This document shows, piece after piece, positions 1 to 5,716 of a stretch of 26,051 nucleotides of DNA. The stretch comes from a virus. The stretch is taken from the IMG/VR virus record IMGVR_UViG_3300042508_000666, positions 1 to 26,051 of that record. One strand, given 5' to 3'. The position numbers were made by a program, and so were the translations under genes. The stretch's first letter is position 1; each line of letters begins with the position of its first letter. Under the pieces are notes generated by a model. That model worked only from the letters and a program-made list of their open reading frames with translations. It had not been told where the DNA came from and made no database searches.

Positions 1-2
1 TC

Positions 3-749
3 AACCTGGACCGATACCAGATCGGCCTCACCACATTCACAAGCGCTGACAATTTTGATCCCAAGGTTCAAGAATCCGAGCGAATCAGTTTTAGAAACGC
101 AGTCAGAAAAGTTCCAAACCTCGCAGTCGCCCGCGTCACCGAATCCAGCGGGCTCTACGGGGGAACGCTGGAGCCGACTTTCGATGTCGAATTCAGCGTC
201 CAGCGCGATGCCAAGATCGATTCGCAAAACTACCTTGAGCCAACCATCCGAGAAGCCCTCGCCATCGCAGACCGACGCGGGCAGATCGATGTGCTCACAT
301 CGCTCGTTGTAGATATCGATCACCCAAACGCACGGCCCATGGTCGAGATTGGTTTTAAATCACCGGCCAAGCCCGCCGAGATAGACGCCGTCGTCGAAGC
401 ATTCAAAGCAAACGGCATCGACGGCTTCACTATAGCAAAAAACGAACGCGGCGATGTGCTCGGGCTTCGCTCCCAGTATGTGCCAGAAATCTCTGCCCGC
501 TATGACACGCTGGACCATTTGGATCCTGCAAAATTTGTGCAGAATTCAGTTGCTTGGAATAACAACTCGCGAGCAGCACTTGCACAAATTCAAAATATCG
601 ACAATGTTAGTTACAGAAAGGAAGGATATGTCTCCTCTGCAATCTATGGAAAAGAAGAATACCGAACCGTCAACCCCGTTGACCTTCGCCGAAGCAATGC
701 GGCAAATGAACTGGGGCGCCGGAGATCGATCCTTAGCCCCGGATCCTAA
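3..749 (+). CDS. 3' end of a large phage protein of unknown function (5' partial)
   Basis: An open frame enters from the left edge (reading begins at base 3) and runs without a stop for 248 codons to the stop at 747-749, so this is the C-terminal part of a longer protein. An internal GTG at 291 is unlikely to be the real start because the upstream codons look equally protein-like. I see no catalytic motif, signal peptide or membrane segment. The segment is soluble, charged and mixed alpha/beta in character, and its tail is polar with a run NNNSR near codon 190. Its place at the end of a rightward transcript, next to a terminator and the integrase, suggests the last late gene of a circular phage map. 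Very long polyvalent or virion-ejected proteins often sit there. That assignment is inference; function unknown. Confidence 0.75.
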   Translation, partial: NLDRYQIGLTTFTSADNFDPKVQESERISFRNAVRKVPNLAVARVTESSGLYGGTLEPTFDVEFSVQRDAKIDSQNYLEPTIREALAIADRRGQIDVLTSLVVDIDHPNARPMVEIGFKSPAKPAEIDAVVEAFKANGIDGFTIAKNERGDVLGLRSQYVPEISARYDTLDHLDPAKFVQNSVAWNNNSRAALAQIQNIDNVSYRKEGYVSSAIYGKEEYRTVNPVDLRRSNAANELGRRRSILSPGS

Positions 750-849
750 GACCGACCGCGTCTTTATCACCACCACAGGCACCACCGATCCAAATTGGGA
801 GCCTGGTGAGGAAGATTGGAAACGCCTCGCGGAGCTTTTTCGCGGGTAG
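628..849 (+). CDS. small hypothetical protein, overlapping the upstream gene
   Basis: 73 codons from ATG 628 to the stop at 847-849. A clear purine-rich ribosome site, AAGGAAGGA (618-626), lies just upstream. The gene overlaps the end of the preceding gene by 122 nt in another frame, which is long for a phage overlap. The protein is acidic, with no membrane segment. It starts with a polar stretch, has a central FAEAMRQMNWGAG segment, and ends with EPGEEDWKRLAELF, a plausible amphipathic helix. I do not recognise the family. An intrinsic terminator follows 20 nt after the stop, so it closes the rightward transcript. The strong ribosome site supports it; the long overlap keeps the confidence moderate. 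Confidence 0.6.
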   Translation: MSPLQSMEKKNTEPSTPLTFAEAMRQMNWGAGDRSLAPDPKTDRVFITTTGTTDPNWEPGEEDWKRLAELFRG

Positions 850-869
850 AAACATTTTAACCCAACCCA

Positions 870-900
870 ACGCCCCGAGCCAAAAGCCGGGGCGTTTTTT
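870..900 (+). terminator. intrinsic terminator between the convergent late operon and integrase
   Basis: ACGCCCCG (870-877) pairs with CGGGGCGT (888-895), with a further GC/GC pairing inside and a short CAAAA loop, followed by six T residues (895-900). It ends the rightward transcript coming from the left edge. The T-run overlaps the stop codon of the leftward integrase gene. In the leftward direction the stem is followed by TTGGGTTGGGTT, a weaker tail, so it may also act on integrase mRNA. Confidence 0.88.
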
Positions 901-1894
901 ATAACCCCCAAAACCTCTCCGCCTCCGCTTGCCGGACTGCCCGAGCATAGGTTTTGTTCACCATCTGCGGCGACGAGTGCCCAAGGAAAAACGCCGTCTT
1001 CCCCGCATCCTGCCACATTGCCAAGTGCATCGAGGCCGCTGTGTGGCGCAAACAATTCTGCGGCCACTCTTCCCATCCCATTTCCTCAGCCAATGCCGTG
1101 CGTGAACGCTTGATGGAACTTTCCTCCAGGCAGTCCCATTTCTTCGGCAGATGCCGAGTCAATGCCGGCAAGATCGGCACATAGCGCTTCCTCGGCACCG
1201 GATCAGTGGACTTGATCCTTGGCACTAAAATCTCTGTCGCCTCCACATGGTCAGGCACACAGCCCGCCACCTCGCTCATCCGCATCCCTCCAAAGACCCC
1301 CAGCACCAACCAAGCCCGCAGCCGGTCATCCTCCACCGTCAACTCCAGCAGCCGCTTCACATCCGAGACCGCCAACAAGTGATGCTGCGCCGTCTTCCTC
1401 GGCACCTCCGCCTTCAACACCGGCGACTTCTCGATGTAGTCGTAACGAACAAGCCAATTAAAAAACAACCGCAGGTAAACATAGCCCTGCGCCCGCGTCG
1501 TCCCGCTCCATCCCTTCCGGCCGAGGAACGCATCAATCGTGCGTGCCGACACCGCCCCCAAGTCCAGACAGCCAAACTTCTCGGCAAACTCATCCAACCA
1601 CCATTTCACCAACCGCAGGTGATTTCCCCGCAGAGTCCCTTGCCTCGCCGCCAAGAAATCCTTTATCCCCTTCGACACCGTCATCCCCTTCGCATTCTTA
1701 AAAGAATCCGTCCCCTGCCGGGACAACTGCTCCAAGGTATGCTGCCGAGCCTGCTCCGCCTCCCCCCAGCTCGCAAAAAAACGCCGCTCCACCTTCCCCC
1801 CAATCCGCCGCCTCAACCGCCAAACTTTTTTTCCCCTTAAAACGAACTCCGTCACCGTCACCGACACACTTTCCGTCTCAATATGTTTTTTCAT
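899..1894 (-). CDS. int: phage tyrosine recombinase (integrase)
   Basis: 331 aa. It catalyses site-specific integration and excision between phage attP and a bacterial tRNA attachment site. Residues 1-70 form a short basic, strand-rich arm-binding-like region, 72-160 the SAM-like core-binding domain, and 172-331 the catalytic domain. Catalytic residues visible: R205 in GGMRMSEV, K228 in the PRIKSTDP hairpin, R283 in LRHTAAS, H306 in FLGHSS and nucleophile Y316 in KTYARAV. The position that is usually His in the HxxR box is Asn280 (N-C-L-R), a tolerated substitution in some phage integrases. The gene reads leftward with its start next to the attP region. Repeats TGTTGCCAC lie only 12 nt upstream of the start, so integrase may regulate its own promoter. 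The downstream terminator separates it from the convergent operon. Confidence 0.95.
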   Translation of the reverse strand: MKKHIETESVSVTVTEFVLRGKKVWRLRRRIGGKVERRFFASWGEAEQARQHTLEQLSRQGTDSFKNAKGMTVSKGIKDFLAARQGTLRGNHLRLVKWWLDEFAEKFGCLDLGAVSARTIDAFLGRKGWSGTTRAQGYVYLRLFFNWLVRYDYIEKSPVLKAEVPRKTAQHHLLAVSDVKRLLELTVEDDRLRAWLVLGVFGGMRMSEVAGCVPDHVEATEILVPRIKSTDPVPRKRYVPILPALTRHLPKKWDCLEESSIKRSRTALAEEMGWEEWPQNCLRHTAASMHLAMWQDAGKTAFFLGHSSPQMVNKTYARAVRQAEAERFWGL

Positions 1895-1905
1895 GTTGCT
1901 CTATC

Positions 1906-2146
1906 TGTTGCCACCGTTGCCATGGAAAAGCAATTTTTAAGAAACAAGTGGCAACAAGTAGCACCAACCAACAACACGACCAAAAACCCCGCAGACCCAG
2001 TAAAAAAGCACCTCTCCAGCCGTATCACCTTGATAAAAAGAGAGAGCCGACGACGGGATTTGAACCCGTGACCTATCGATTACGAATCGTGTTTTCTGCC
2101 ATTGGTTAGCAATAGGTTATGGCGTGTGTTGCCACACTGTTGCCAC
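1906..2146. repeat. integrase arm-type repeats TGTTGCCAC
   Basis: Perfect copies at 1906-1914, 2127-2135 and 2138-2146, a perfect inverted copy (GTGGCAACA) at 1948-1956, and a 7/9 copy at 1915-1923. Spacing of adjacent copies is 9 bp on the left and 11 bp on the right, about one helical turn. The pattern fits binding sites for the integrase N-terminal arm-binding domain or for an accessory excision protein. The assignment to integrase is inferred from position. Confidence 0.72.
2044..2090 (-). other. attP core: 3' half of tRNA-Thr(CGT)
   Basis: Read on the minus strand, this 47-bp segment contains an anticodon loop TTCGTAA (anticodon CGT, threonine), a variable region, a T-arm with GGTTCAAATCC in the loop, and the 3' acceptor strand CGTCGGC with discriminator T and no encoded CCA. 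Upstream, where the 5' half of a tRNA would be, no GCCGACG acceptor strand and no proper D-arm are present, and the anticodon stem can form only three pairs. It is therefore not a functional tRNA. It is the piece a phage carries to restore the host tRNA 3' end on integration. The predicted bacterial attB is a tRNA-Thr(CGT) gene. Confidence 0.85.
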
Positions 2147-2154
2147 GGCAGGCG

Positions 2155-2553
2155 TTATTTTTGCGAGAGGGTGAGGGGTTTGGGGTTGGGGTAGAGGTGG
2201 GCGTGGGGGTGGATGAAGGCGACTTTTTGCGGGGGGGTGGAGGTGGTGAAAAAATGTTGTTCCTGGGAGGTGCCGTCCCAGAAGCGGGCTCGGATGATTT
2301 GGACGGGGTTGCCGTTGAGGGGCCAGCCTCCTTGGTAGCAGCGCTTGAGTTCGACGACGCAGGGGGTGATGCCGACGACATCGCCGTTGAGGTCGATCAT
2401 GGCGCCGTAGGGGAGGGTGTGGATTTCGACGGTGCGGTCGCTGTGCTTGGCTTCCCAGGCGCGTTTGCTGGCCTCGAGGTCGATGGTGCTGCTGGGGGTG
2501 GCGCAGCCGCTGAGGAGTAGGGCGAAAGCGAGGAGCAGCGGAGCGGTTTTCAT
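2155..2553 (-). CDS. small lipoprotein with PEGA-like domain
   Basis: 132 aa from ATG 2553. I prefer this start over an upstream in-frame one because it directly begins a lipoprotein signal peptide: MKTAPLLLAFALLLSGC, hydrophobic core and lipobox LSGC with Cys17 as the lipid-anchored residue. The mature part has a polar linker and then a strand-rich segment with YGAMIDLNGDVVGITPCVV, which resembles the PEGA carbohydrate/surface-associated fold (P-x-GA-x-V-x-x-NG-x-x-x-G-x-TP). The start codon overlaps the stop of the upstream membrane-protein gene (ATGA), indicating translational coupling. It lies in the leftward, lysogeny-side transcript with a DNA-binding regulator, so it is a candidate lysogenic-conversion or superinfection-exclusion factor. 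That role is inference. Confidence 0.82.
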   Translation of the reverse strand: MKTAPLLLAFALLLSGCATPSSTIDLEASKRAWEAKHSDRTVEIHTLPYGAMIDLNGDVVGITPCVVELKRCYQGGWPLNGNPVQIIRARFWDGTSQEQHFFTTSTPPQKVAFIHPHAHLYPNPKPLTLSQK

Positions 2554-2828
2554 TTTTGTTTTTCTAAAAGGGCGTCGTATTCTTTTTGGTGCCGCTCTTG
2601 TCTTTCTTTTCGATACCAATCGAATTCTGAATAGTAGATTTCTTCCTCAAGATCGCTGCGGAGTTTTTGGTTTTTTTGCAGTAGGGGCTGGATGACAAAT
2701 AATGCGAGCAGGCTGGAGGCGGTCAGGAGACCTTGCAGGAAATGGAGGGCAGTGCTCGAACTGCCGACGGTAAAGAAGAGAAGGCCGATGGGGGCTATGG
2801 CGAGGAGGAGGATGGTGGTTTTTTTCAT
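2550..2828 (-). CDS. two-helix membrane protein
   Basis: 92 aa from ATG 2828, chosen because it opens a signal-anchor-like sequence MKKTTILLLAIAPIGLLFF. A longer in-frame extension to 2903 would add a basic, non-protein-like stretch overlapping the regulator gene. Two hydrophobic segments are visible at about residues 4-22 and 32-50. They are followed by a long, highly charged amphipathic or coiled-coil tail (about 52-92; rich in E, K, R, Q and Y). The likely topology is a short helical hairpin with a cytoplasmic tail. It is the middle gene of the leftward RHH / membrane protein / lipoprotein operon and overlaps the lipoprotein start by 4 nt. Together the two could form an envelope complex expressed by the prophage. 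No family recognised. Confidence 0.75.
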   Translation of the reverse strand: MKKTTILLLAIAPIGLLFFTVGSSSTALHFLQGLLTASSLLALFVIQPLLQKNQKLRSDLEEEIYYSEFDWYRKERQERHQKEYDALLEKQK

Positions 2829-2835
2829 GGCGAGG

Positions 2836-3168
2836 TCAGGTCGATGACTTGCGCCGTCCAGCCTTCTGGTAGCGGGCCGTCGTAGCTGTTGATAATCCAC
2901 CATCTAAGGTCTCGGTGGAGGGCCGGATCAATATGTTCTGGGGCGTATGGGGGTCTTCATTGAGCCGGTAGCGTGGCATGTCGGGCATGGCTTGGCCGAG
3001 TTCTTCGCGCTTTTTCATTTCATCAATCGCATCCGCAATGATGGCGCTTACAGAGGTTTTCATGCGGCGGTCTTTAGCGTTGAGAGTGGCCTCTTTTTCT
3101 TTGACCCAAGACGCGAGGTCTGGCGGCAGTGTGATGGTGATTCGAGAGAATTTTTCTTTGGCGCTCAT
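2836..3168 (-). CDS. ribbon-helix-helix transcriptional regulator (leftward)
   Basis: 110 aa. The N-terminus has the CopG/Arc/MetJ-type plan: a beta strand FSRITITLP (about residues 6-14) that would insert into the DNA major groove, helix A (PDLASWVKEKEATLN) and helix B (KTSVSAIIADAIDEMKKRE). The C-terminal third is polar, rich in P, T and S, and probably disordered. RHH proteins bind as dimers to short inverted or tandem half-sites. Such half-sites (GATATGATC) lie directly at this gene's start codon and in front of the divergent RHH gene. It is the first gene of the leftward operon with the membrane protein and lipoprotein. Probable lysogeny regulator and autoregulator (inference). Confidence 0.82.
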   Translation of the reverse strand: MSAKEKFSRITITLPPDLASWVKEKEATLNAKDRRMKTSVSAIIADAIDEMKKREELGQAMPDMPRYRLNEDPHTPQNILIRPSTETLDGGLSTATTARYQKAGRRKSST

Positions 3169-3345
3169 ATCATATCAGTAACACCGGATATGAAAAAAGC
3201 AAACGACGAGTAAAATTTATTTTCGCCCGCAATCCCAGTGTTCATGGGCGTGTCAAGAGTTTTTTTGATGTGGGGTGATCTACTTATTGACCCGTTTTCG
3301 GAATTTTTCTTGCACGCTGATATGATCGATCATATCGATATGATC
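3169..3345. promoter_or_regulatory. divergent operator/promoter region with GATATGATC half-sites
   Basis: The intergenic region between two divergent RHH genes. On the right is a perfect 18-bp palindrome GATATGATCGATCATATC (3319-3336), immediately followed by a third half-site GATATGATC (3337-3345) that ends one base before the ATG at 3347. On the left, the half-site GATATGAT on the minus strand (3169-3176) abuts the ATG at 3168, and a partial copy GGATATGA lies at 3186-3193. RHH repressors bind such tandem half-sites. A possible rightward promoter is TTGCAC (3310-3315), 17 bp, TATCGA (3333-3338), overlapping the operators; this promoter call is weak. The middle (about 3195-3310) is AT-rich without clear structure. 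Confidence 0.75.
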
Positions 3346-3346
3346 C

Positions 3347-3520
3347 ATGCACACTGCATACGAGAGAACGAGCGTAAGTCTTCCTTCAAACCTCATGGAG
3401 TATCTGAAGGAAAAAAGTGAAGTGCTTGGCACACCTGTCAGCAGACTGATTGCGGGAGCCCTTCGGGAAAAGATGGCCAGCGAGGCCAAAACCAAAAGCA
3501 AGGGGAGGGCGTCGAAATGA
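3347..3520 (+). CDS. small ribbon-helix-helix protein (rightward)
   Basis: 57 aa, ATG 3347 to TGA 3518-3520. The pattern is a complete short RHH domain: strand ERTSVSLP, helix A (SNLMEYLKEKSEVLG), turn TP, helix B (VSRLIAGALREKMAS) and a basic C-terminal tail of about 14 residues rich in K, R and S. The length is typical of Arc/CopG-type repressors. A downstream ATG at 3395 would delete the DNA-binding strand, so 3347 is preferred although no Shine-Dalgarno is visible: the start sits directly after an operator half-site, suggesting a very short or leaderless mRNA. The stop overlaps the next start (ATGA at 3517). It is probably the Cro- or Arc-like counterpart of the leftward RHH regulator (inference). 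Confidence 0.82.
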   Translation: MHTAYERTSVSLPSNLMEYLKEKSEVLGTPVSRLIAGALREKMASEAKTKSKGRASK

Positions 3521-3717
3521 TCACCATCGATGAGGCGGCTGCGGAGCTTCGTTTGGCTCCGTTCACGGTCAGGAAGTATGCCCGACTGAATATCATCCCG
3601 GCGACGAAGGTCGGGCGGTCTTGGATGTTCGACAATGCGGAGACGCTGAAGGTGGCACTCCAGGTCAAAGGGGGAAACAAACTTCAGCAGGCTCGCCTGC
3701 GGGGGAGGATCCAATGA
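3517..3717 (+). CDS. excisionase-like helix-turn-helix protein
   Basis: 66 aa. The N-terminal 45 residues match the HTH_17/excisionase (MerR-like winged helix) pattern: ITIDEAAAELRLAPFTVRKYAR (recognition helix), IIPATKVGRSWMF (wing) and a short helix NAETLKVAL. The C-terminus is basic (QARLRGR). This small protein type often serves as a recombination directionality factor (Xis) or as an early transcription regulator. Its position right after the divergent control region and about 1.4 kb from int/attP fits an excisionase expressed with the lytic transcript. It overlaps both neighbours by 4 nt. Xis versus regulator cannot be decided from sequence alone. Confidence 0.78.
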   Translation: MITIDEAAAELRLAPFTVRKYARLNIIPATKVGRSWMFDNAETLKVALQVKGGNKLQQARLRGRIQ

Positions 3718-3866
3718 AGGCGCCGCGACTCTACCTCTGTGAAGGCTATGACCCGCTCTTTGGGCCGGTGCGGCACATGATCAAGGCATGCGGGTTTAGC
3801 GATGCTCGGACGAAATTTTACCACCTGCATGGCATTCAAGCCCTGCATGTCTCGCTGGAGAGATAA
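3714..3866 (+). CDS. tiny hypothetical protein (50 aa)
   Basis: ATG 3714 overlaps the stop of the HTH gene (ATGA) and has a strong ribosome site GGGGGAGGA at 3701-3709. The frame is open further upstream, but that part is antisense-like filler inside the HTH gene, so the coupled start is used. The protein has an N-terminal LYLCEGYDPLFGP segment and a mixed C-terminal part with two Cys and several His residues (HMIKACGF, HLHGIQALH), which could bind metal. There is no membrane segment. Family not recognised. It belongs to the early small-protein chain. Confidence 0.65.
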   Translation: MKAPRLYLCEGYDPLFGPVRHMIKACGFSDARTKFYHLHGIQALHVSLER

Positions 3867-3871
3867 TTTTT

Positions 3872-3997
3872 ATGGAACACGAAGTCATAATTAGACAACT
3901 GCAGTTCGCGTGGGAGTTTTTCCGCGCTATCGGCCCAGCCGTTGTGCTGGGGGTCGCAACCTACTGGGTCACCACATGGGGGGAGAAGGCACGATGA
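3872..3997 (+). CDS. tiny single-pass membrane protein (41 aa)
   Basis: ATG 3872 to TGA 3995-3997. The protein has a short acidic/polar N-terminus (MEHEVIIRQLQ), one hydrophobic stretch FFRAIGPAVVLGVATYWV (about residues 16-33), and a short charged end WGEKAR. This is the pattern of a single membrane helix. The stop overlaps the start of the next gene (ATGA). The preceding bases TAATTTTT give no clear ribosome site. Possible roles for such phage micro-proteins are inner-membrane modulation or host inhibition; nothing in the sequence selects one. Confidence 0.55.
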   Translation: MEHEVIIRQLQFAWEFFRAIGPAVVLGVATYWVTTWGEKAR

Positions 3998-4251
3998 GCG
4001 CTTTTTATGTCACCGACACTGAGGCCCGAAAAATCGGCATGCTTGACATGTTTGGCCCCTACGAGACCCGTGCGGCTGCGGAGGCTTTTATCCGCAACGA
4101 TTTTGCGAACTGGTGGGAAGAGTCAGAAACACCGCTAAAAGATCGGGATGAATCTGCATGTGGGAGTTATCAGATTCTCGAACTGGTGGCCGAGGTGAGG
4201 CCGGTCGGCACTGCGGCGCTCAAGGTGAAACTGGTGGAGGAGAAGAAATGA
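3994..4251 (+). CDS. hypothetical early protein (85 aa)
   Basis: ATG 3994 is coupled to the upstream stop and has GGGGGGAGAAGG in front of it. The protein is soluble and acidic. An aromatic-rich central part (AFIRNDFANWWEESE) is followed by a strand-like segment (YQILELVAEV, TAALKVKLV) ending in EEKK. The order resembles small phage proteins that carry a short alpha/beta domain, but I do not recognise a family. It sits in the run of ATGA-linked small genes upstream of the recombination module. Confidence 0.7.
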   Translation: MSAFYVTDTEARKIGMLDMFGPYETRAAAEAFIRNDFANWWEESETPLKDRDESACGSYQILELVAEVRPVGTAALKVKLVEEKK

Positions 4252-4445
4252 GCGCTTGGATAAATGTTGAAGCCGCTCTGCCCGACGATGGTGAGGCGGT
4301 CATCATTCACACGCTGGGTGGCGAGGTTTGGACTGGATTCATTGATGGCGATGTCTGGCGCAATGTCGCAGGGGAACGCATCCACGAAGAGGAGCCGGTT
4401 TTGCATTGGAGGCCGTTCCCTGACCCACCGGAGGGAGCGAAATGA
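4248..4445 (+). CDS. DUF551-like protein
   Basis: 65 aa, ATG 4248 overlapping the upstream stop, with GGAGGAGAAGAA as ribosome site. The layout W-I-x-V near the N-terminus, ALPDDGEAVIIHT, then GEVWTGFIDGDVWRN, and the C-terminal HWRPFPDPPEG matches the DUF551 family, small proteins common in phage early regions that start with a W-I-x-V...LP-x-x-G pattern and end in HW-x-P-x-P-x-P. The biochemical function of DUF551 is unknown to me. The resemblance is from memory of the motif layout, not a search. Confidence 0.78.
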   Translation: MSAWINVEAALPDDGEAVIIHTLGGEVWTGFIDGDVWRNVAGERIHEEEPVLHWRPFPDPPEGAK

Positions 4446-4633
4446 AAACCAGCGAGGACCTTTCAACAATCTCTCACATGGCCACTTTTGGCGGCCGCTT
4501 TGCTCAGGCTCTGGCGCAGGCTGCGCTGGCTGCGGATGACGAGAATCTTTCGCTGATCAAAACCACTTGGCCTGGGCTGTGGGAAAAATACGCAAATTGG
4601 CTTAAGCGGGTTGAGAAGGAGGAGAAGAAATGA
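4442..4633 (+). CDS. hypothetical early protein (63 aa)
   Basis: ATG 4442 overlaps the stop of the DUF551-like gene, with GGAGGGAGCGAA as ribosome site. The protein is helical and Ala-rich in the middle (FAQALAQAALAADDENLSLI). It contains a TWPGLWEKYANWLKR segment and ends in a KEEKK tail. Similar short all-alpha proteins with a tryptophan-rich second helix occur in phage early operons. No function can be assigned. It is coupled to both neighbours by ATGA overlaps. Confidence 0.68.
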   Translation: MKTSEDLSTISHMATFGGRFAQALAQAALAADDENLSLIKTTWPGLWEKYANWLKRVEKEEKK

Positions 4634-4779
4634 GTGTGACCCTGGGGATATCTATCGCGCTGCTGACGCTGGGTTCGTGCTTTGCGAGCTACTGCTTGGG
4701 CCGCGAGTCGATGCGCTCAGATATACGGGATTTCCATGAGCGGCGGCGCCGCTGGGAAGAATTTGACGACGAGGACTAA
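4630..4779 (+). CDS. small membrane-anchored protein (49 aa)
   Basis: ATG 4630 is coupled to the previous stop, with GGAGGAGAAGAA upstream, and the gene ends at TAA 4777-4779. An N-terminal hydrophobic segment VTLGISIALLTLGSCFASYCLG (about residues 3-24) is followed by a strongly charged Arg/Asp/Glu tail (RRRRWEEFDDED). It therefore looks like a single-helix membrane anchor with a cytoplasmic charged tail. It is the last member of the early small-protein chain before the Sak4-like gene. Unknown family. Confidence 0.62.
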   Translation: MSVTLGISIALLTLGSCFASYCLGRESMRSDIRDFHERRRRWEEFDDED

Positions 4780-4783
4780 TTTT

Positions 4784-5716
4784 ATGAAACTGAACATAAC
4801 AACAGGAAAACTACAGCGGGCCCAGCGGGTCTGCGTTTATGGGGTGGAATCCGTGGGCAAAACCACGCTGGCCGCCAAGATGCCGCAGCCGGTCTTTCTC
4901 GATGTGGAGAAGGGGACGGCGCACTTGGATGTGCCTCGCCAGGAGATCGGGACTTGGGCGGAGCTGCTGGAGGTGGTGCGGGAGCTGGCTTCGGGGAGCT
5001 ATGGCTACAAGACGGTGGTGCTGGATTCCATCGACTGGGCGGAGCGCCTGTGTATCGAGGACTTGAAGGCGGAGAAGAAGATCAAGTCGCTGGAGGAGAT
5101 TCCATATGGAAAGGGCTTTACGATGGCCTCGGAGCGGATGGCTCGTTTTCTGAACGATCTGGACCGGCTCATCGATGCGGGGATCCATGTGGTGCTGATC
5201 GGTCATGCACAAGTCAAGCGGGTGGAGCCGCCTGATCAAGTGCAAGCCTACGACCGCTATGAGTTGAAGCTGATCAAGCAGACGGGGCCACTGGTGAAGG
5301 AGTGGGTGGATCACCTTTTCTTTCTCAATTTCAAGACACGGATCGTGGAGTCGGAATCTGGCAAAGCCAAGGGCCGAGGCGGCAAGGAGCGGGTGCTGTA
5401 TACGACGCATACCGCAGCCTACGACGCCAAGACTCGCTCGGATCTGGCGGATGAGTTGCCTCTGGACTACGCGAGCATCTCCTCGCTTTTCGGGCCGGTG
5501 AAGACTCCGGTGGCGGCTGCGGTTCAAGCCTATGCGGCGGCTCAACCTTTGGAGACCTACCTCGAACCTCATGAGCAGGCTGTGAATGCCTGGCTCTTGG
5601 CGAAGGGCAAGATCACCGAGGGGCAGACTTGGCGGGATATGCCGCCTGCGCTGCGCGACCAGGTATCGGCAAGGCCGGAGGATTTCCTCCAAGCGGTGGC
5701 GAAAGCGGCTGCGTGA
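4784..5716 (+). CDS. Sak4-like RecA-type ATPase (phage recombination)
   Basis: 310 aa from ATG 4784, a start that immediately precedes the conserved domain. An upstream in-frame start would run through the previous gene. The Walker A motif GVESVGKT lies at 20-27, and a hydrophobic strand ending in acids, VVLDSID (78-84), is the Walker B. The ATPase core continues with VVLIGHAQVKR, where RecA-like folds carry the sensor strand. The C-terminal 90 residues are Ala/Pro-rich with a helical tail. This is the AAA_24 or phage nucleotide-binding protein family that includes Sak4-type single-strand annealing partners. Phage Sak4 proteins act with an SSB in DNA repair and recombination. The nearby Cas4-like nuclease and DDIPF-tailed SSB-like gene strengthen this reading. 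Confidence 0.83.
   Translation: MKLNITTGKLQRAQRVCVYGVESVGKTTLAAKMPQPVFLDVEKGTAHLDVPRQEIGTWAELLEVVRELASGSYGYKTVVLDSIDWAERLCIEDLKAEKKIKSLEEIPYGKGFTMASERMARFLNDLDRLIDAGIHVVLIGHAQVKRVEPPDQVQAYDRYELKLIKQTGPLVKEWVDHLFFLNFKTRIVESESGKAKGRGGKERVLYTTHTAAYDAKTRSDLADELPLDYASISSLFGPVKTPVAAAVQAYAAAQPLETYLEPHEQAVNAWLLAKGKITEGQTWRDMPPALRDQVSARPEDFLQAVAKAAA

Larger units (their letters stand above)
1895..2154. promoter_or_regulatory. attP: attP region upstream of integrase
   Basis: A 260-base gene-free stretch between integrase and the lipoprotein gene. It holds a tRNA-derived core (2044-2090) flanked on both sides by copies of TGTTGCCAC. On the left are TGTTGCCAC at 1906-1914, a degenerate copy CGTTGCCAT at 1915-1923 and an inverted copy GTGGCAACA at 1948-1956. 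On the right are two direct copies at 2127-2135 and 2138-2146, 11 bp apart. Arms on both sides of a tRNA 3' segment, beside int, is the classical attP plan of lambda-type integrases. The integrase promoter must also lie here; I could not place its -35 and -10 with confidence. Confidence 0.85.

Noticed and set aside
2044-2120. A functional tRNA-Thr gene
   Set aside because: Only the 3' half (anticodon loop to acceptor) is recognisable; no matching 5' acceptor strand or proper D-arm is present, and the anticodon stem is broken.
2119-2520. A Gly/Val-rich 133-codon plus-strand frame
   Set aside because: It is the antisense shadow of the lipoprotein gene; its low-complexity Gly-Val start reflects the reverse complement of a Pro/His/Asn-rich tail.
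3238-3420. A plus-strand ORF of 60 codons across the operator region
   Set aside because: It runs through the palindromic operators and overlaps the RHH gene in another frame; it has no ribosome site and no protein-like pattern.
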